A stretch of DNA of 16,275 nt from Planctomycetota bacterium (GTDB taxonomy: Bacteria > Planctomycetota > MHYJ01 > JACPRB01). Made by a program: the position numbers and the translations under genes. Every line of letters starts with the position of its first letter. Position 1 is the stretch's first letter. The stretch covers positions 1 to 16,275 of the forward strand of contig JACQFK010000545.1 of assembly GCA_016200125.1 (NCBI GenBank), in the 5' to 3' direction. The notes beneath the pieces were generated by a model. It was not told where the DNA came from and ran no database searches. It worked only from the letters and a program-made list of their open reading frames with translations. Of this stretch, positions 14,601 through 16,275 are shown piece after piece.

Positions 14601-15252
14601 GCCCTACGGCTGGGCCCATTCGATCAACGGCGTGACCTACGACGCGACCGGCGGGAAGTTCGGCCCCTTCGCGGGGCAGTTCTTCATGGCCGAGCTGATG
14701 TTCGGCGGCGCGATCATCCGCGCGGCAGTGGAGACGGTGAACGGCGAGGTCCAGGGGAGCTGCTTCCCGTTCTGGGGGAAGGGGTTGATGGGGCCGGTCG
14801 TGCTCACCTTCGATCCGAAGGGGCGACTCTGGGTGGGGAGCATCACGGAGCCCGGCTGGATGGCCCAGCCCGACCGCGGCGGCGTCTTCCGCATCGACTT
14901 CACGGGCGAGGCGCCCTTTGAGATGAAGGAGATCCGGGTGCGGCCCGACGGGTTCCGGATCGCGTTCACGACGCCGGTCGATCCGAAGACGGCCGCGGAC
15001 CCGGCGGCCTACCAGGTCGAGCACTACCGCTACGAGTACACGGGGGCCTACGGCTCCCCGGAGCTCGACCGCACGCGCGCGACGGTGGAGAAGGTCGTCG
15101 TCGCCGCCGACGGCCGCTTCGCGGACCTCACGCTGCCGCCGCTTGTGAAGGATCGCGTCTACCTGATCACCGCGAAGGGCCTCAAGTCGGCGAAAGGCGA
15201 GCCGCTCGTCCATCCGCAGGGCGCTTACACGCTCAATGAAATTCCGCGATAG
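11671..15252 (+). CDS. Exported pentahaem cytochrome c fused to a sorbosone-dehydrogenase-like beta-propeller
   Basis: 1193 residues. A 12-residue leader (MAIAALLLALVA, then Gln13) is followed by a probable PA14-type beta domain (about 20-140: GLVAVYRSLVDSEATLTRID, FHRIRVSARS). Five CxxCH haem motifs follow: CARCH 154, CAACH 236, CAQCH 331, CLRCH 397 and CVSCH 515. RMPAIP, YRMPAY and TPMPQ after haems two, four and five supply likely distal Met ligands. From about residue 760 to 1080 comes a propeller with MPGAIAADPRDGRIFVAS, a Ca-binding DSDGDGKAD loop, GFRNPLGW and GRYYGFPN, as in the membrane-bound/sorbosone dehydrogenase-like proteins of Planctomycetota. The C-terminal 100 residues form an Ig-like beta domain. 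It probably oxidises a sugar or alcohol extracellularly and passes electrons along the haems; substrate and cofactor are unproven. It is followed 19 bases later by an ECF sigma gene. Confidence 0.92.
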   Translation: MAIAALLLALVAQNPDELKPGLVAVYRSLVDSEATLTRIDAKPAFSLGESSPHPRIPPGPFEVVWTGFILIQDADAIAFGGDAAIEIDDRAVTGPVELKPGFHRIRVSARSKRVQLTWEAKSFAREPIPPWKFRHIPVDLPELRGRERVAKLGCARCHQGAFPAVHDPPPGPSLADLARRVNGAWLMSKLEQHGLSSTNDERRTLAQTLLRGGTPRAPDIAGDHRMGRRHFVSIGCAACHFVPDEAPEDQPVADRVPLAGLNDRMGHAQLAAFLADPKKRYPDGRMPAIPLPGNAARDIAAFVLLWSKPAMSDAPLGAARPDEALVREKRCAQCHEGLGESVALDIPIKTPGDCRGPRFALDDKAKKEIAAYVAVAARERHPSEVDARRRKLDRSGCLRCHSRDSERPSPLEEIGSTLGGAWLQSLPFLKTPRLTNASTKYSREYLVASIRDGVSAVRHRNYSYRMPAYGDDAESLVQALREADGDEPGPEPPLSADPTLPPLGPSLVGFGGYSCVSCHIWRGQSFAEPDPGALGPELTSVTRRIRREWFDRWVEDPARFQPGTPMPQIFKHGLPATLNQVLGGDAAKQKEAIWAYLSLGKDAPAPKPLPLLPLEVPADGPLIAQIPVVLPDKKIIEALIVLTDSNDLLVYDVGTLSVRAVYVGARVARQVKGRIRQYLVSGTPVNFGPLDPPPGKFEGYDRLADGVRIRTTGAAQEFRLAGRKLGPIDLPPAQAPPPVEMIVLQDPGKFEGPLEQPGYRAIALPRPKTASGEDLVMPGAIAADPRDGRIFVASMKRGELYVIRDPEKPVFEDYTGGLFQEAYSMVAESGALYVLHRRNLTKITDSDGDGKADRFDRVVGLPHGVADTYDYGYGLNRDKTGAWVMTYAPYANHTMAGSGSLIRLLEGGGVEEVAYGFRNPLGWVAGPEGDIYYTDNQGEWVATNKLCRIVPGRYYGFPNSQQKQHAQKPFGKTTVWVPYGWAHSINGVTYDATGGKFGPFAGQFFMAELMFGGAIIRAAVETVNGEVQGSCFPFWGKGLMGPVVLTFDPKGRLWVGSITEPGWMAQPDRGGVFRIDFTGEAPFEMKEIRVRPDGFRIAFTTPVDPKTAADPAAYQVEHYRYEYTGAYGSPELDRTRATVEKVVVAADGRFADLTLPPLVKDRVYLITAKGLKSAKGEPLVHPQGAYTLNEIPR

Positions 15253-15260
15253 GCTCGGGC

Positions 15261-15266
15261 TATAGT
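15261..15266 (+). promoter_or_regulatory. -10 element placing the sigma-factor transcript start on its GTG
   Basis: TATAGT, five of six consensus bases, ends six bases before the GTG start at 15272, so transcription from it would begin on or next to the start codon. No Shine-Dalgarno sequence at a usable distance is present (AGG at 15268-15270 is too close). No good -35 is seen at 16-18 bp. The words CTATAGTTAGG here and CTATAGTGAGG before the cytochrome gene (11652-11662) differ at one base. Confidence 0.4.
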
Positions 15267-15271
15267 TAGGC

Positions 15272-15805
15272 GTGACCGAGTCCGAGCTCATCGATCGATT
15301 CAAGCAGGGCGACCGGTCGGCGTTCGACGCGCTCATCGAGCTCCATCAGGCGCGCGTGGCGGGGGTCGCCCGCCGCTTCCTGGGGGATCCGCACGAGGCG
15401 CTCGACGTGGCCCAGGACGTCTTCGTCGCGGCCTACCGGATCCTGCCGGGCTGGCGTCCCGGCGCCCAGCTGTTCACCTGGCTTTATCGGACGACGCTCA
15501 ATCTCTGCAGCAAGCGGCTGCGGTCGCGGGGCCGGGTGATCTCGATGGCGGACCGGGTGCGGGAGGGGACCGCGGCTCCGTCGCCGGAGGCCGTTGACCG
15601 GGCCGACCTGGCGCAGGCGATCGACGAGGCGCTCGAGGCGCTGTCGGAGATGCAGCGCGAGGTGTTCCTGGGCTGTCACGAACAGGGCCGGAAGCTGGAC
15701 GAAGTGGCCTCCGGGCTGGGAATCGCCCCCGGCACGGCGCGCAGCCACCTTCACCGCGCCCTCGTTGCTTTGAGGGACCGCCTCAAGTCCCGCCGCCTCA
15801 TCTGA
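15272..15805 (+). CDS. ECF-type RNA polymerase sigma factor
   Basis: 177 residues from a GTG start. Region 2 spans about residues 5-80, with DPHEALDVAQDVFVAAYR and the -10-binding LFTWLYRTTLNLCSKRLRSR helix. After a short linker, region 4 spans about 115-172 and ends in the helix-turn-helix KLDEVASGLGIAPGTARSHLHRA in its gist. No region 1 or 3 is present, as expected for the extracytoplasmic-function (RpoE-like) group. It directs RNA polymerase to a small regulon in response to a signal, normally released from the neighbouring anti-sigma factor, which is encoded 53 bases downstream. GTG 15272 is supported by the -10 element just upstream; the cytochrome gene ends 19 bases before it, so some read-through is also likely. 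Confidence 0.95.
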   Translation: MTESELIDRFKQGDRSAFDALIELHQARVAGVARRFLGDPHEALDVAQDVFVAAYRILPGWRPGAQLFTWLYRTTLNLCSKRLRSRGRVISMADRVREGTAAPSPEAVDRADLAQAIDEALEALSEMQREVFLGCHEQGRKLDEVASGLGIAPGTARSHLHRALVALRDRLKSRRLI

Positions 15806-15806
15806 T

Positions 15807-15839
15807 TCCTCGCATTTTGATGTAAACCAATCGCGAGGA
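15807..15839 (+). promoter_or_regulatory. Hairpin overlapping the anti-sigma ribosome-binding site
   Basis: TCCTCGC (15807-15813), starting one base after the sigma-factor stop, is the exact complement of GCGAGGA (15833-15839), with a 19-nt A+T-rich loop. The right arm contains the start of the purine-rich Shine-Dalgarno tract GAGGAGGGGGG (15835-15845). Folding would hide part of that tract, and ribosomes finishing the sigma gene could open it. The Shine-Dalgarno tract lies 13 or more bases from the ATG, longer than usual. Confidence 0.45.
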
Positions 15840-15858
15840 GGGGGGATCAACCCTTCAG

Positions 15859-16275
15859 ATGGGCAACGAGTGCGGGGAGTACCAGGGGCTGATCGCGGTG
15901 GGGATCTACGGACAACTCACCGCCGCCGAGGCGAGAACTCTCCAGAGCCACCTCGCCGCGTGTGAGGATTGCCGGCGCGAAGGCAGTGAGCTGAACGAAG
16001 CCGCCCATCTCGCCGGACTCGTCAAGGCGGAACCTGTTGGTATCCAGAAGGATGCGTTCACGGCGGCCGTGCGGCGGAAGATCGGGTCGAAGACCCATCG
16101 GCGCCTGCCCGCCAAGAAGCTCGTCGTCCGGAAGCAGAACTGGATCATCCCCGCGACCCTCGCCGCCGCTCTCCTGATCGCGGCGGCCGGCATCTTCCTG
16201 CTGACCCGGCCCCAGACCCAGCCGATCGAGATCGCCGTCCGGCCGGTCGATCCGACGCCCGTCGCCCCCGCGCTC
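15859..16275 (+). CDS. Anti-sigma factor with zinc-finger (ZAS/zf-HC2) domain, cut by window edge
   Basis: The frame is open from ATG 15859 to the last base, 139 codons, with no stop. The N-terminal domain has the zinc-binding anti-sigma pattern: Cys5, then SHLAACEDC with His31, Cys35 and Cys38 (HxxxCxxC). A basic stretch (RRLPAKKLVVRKQ) precedes one membrane helix at about residues 96-115 (IIPATLAAALLIAAAGIFLL), after which a Pro-rich segment starts outside the membrane. It is thus a single-pass anti-sigma factor that would hold the upstream ECF sigma factor at the membrane until a signal arrives. The sensor domain is beyond the window. No other in-frame start is available nearby. Confidence 0.9.
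   Translation, partial: MGNECGEYQGLIAVGIYGQLTAAEARTLQSHLAACEDCRREGSELNEAAHLAGLVKAEPVGIQKDAFTAAVRRKIGSKTHRRLPAKKLVVRKQNWIIPATLAAALLIAAAGIFLLTRPQTQPIEIAVRPVDPTPVAPAL

Noticed and set aside
11629..15336. A minus-strand open frame of more than 1200 codons across the whole cytochrome-propeller gene.
   Set aside because: It is the mirror of a G+C-rich gene whose codon positions suppress stops on the other strand. Its translation is Arg/Asp/Val/Leu-rich with no motif, while the plus strand has five CxxCH sites and propeller motifs.
1..16275. tRNA, rRNA, CRISPR arrays, insertion sequences and phage genes.
   Set aside because: No cloverleaf, regularly spaced repeat, transposase motif or integrase motif was found on reading both strands by eye; a dedicated RNA search was not possible.

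Overview
The window is G+C-rich, densely coding bacterial DNA. The best clue to its source is the 3.6-kb gene at 11671-15252. It fuses five CxxCH haem sites to a propeller of the sorbosone-dehydrogenase type with a DxDxDGxxD calcium loop, an architecture typical of Planctomycetota and relatives (the 'PVC-type haem-binding CxxCH' proteins). Large uncharacterised exported proteins and very short signal peptides ending just before a Gln fit the same group. Phylum assignment is inference. No rRNA, tRNA, IS element, phage gene or CRISPR array was seen, and no stretch over 300 bases lacks a gene.

Layout. (1) 1-3196: an exported protein of unknown function runs off the left edge on the minus strand. 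Divergent from it is a tight operon, with ATGA overlaps, of two tandem archaemetzincin-like metalloproteases and an exported endonuclease/exonuclease/phosphatase-fold protein. (2) 3290-5287: a cytosolic ATP-grasp ligase is followed by a membrane-anchored class I glutamine amidotransferase (peptidase C26) that is broken by an internal deletion and frameshift. (3) 5288-5450: a 68-bp perfect palindrome, then a tandem 15/16-bp repeat that overlaps a candidate promoter. (4) 5451-7472: a site-2-protease-like M50 membrane protease and an alpha/beta hydrolase. (5) 7456-10453: a 480-aa exported protein of unknown function (minus), a stand-alone receiver domain (plus), and an HtrA-like trypsin/PDZ protease with no export signal (minus). 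(6) 10604-11617: a zinc-dependent medium-chain dehydrogenase (minus). (7) 11671-16275: the pentahaem propeller protein, an ECF sigma factor and its zinc-finger, membrane-anchored anti-sigma factor, which is cut by the right edge.

The genes do not form one obvious pathway. The recurring themes are proteolysis (two archaemetzincins, M50, HtrA), exported enzymes and envelope signalling (M50 protease, ECF sigma/anti-sigma). The M50 protease could in principle act on the anti-sigma factor, but nothing here shows it.

The points most worth a second look are the Gln that recurs at the predicted mature N-terminus of exported proteins, the compound palindrome at 5292-5359, the paired archaemetzincins with an altered second zinc site, the predicted leaderless or near-leaderless starts, and the hairpin covering the anti-sigma ribosome-binding site.
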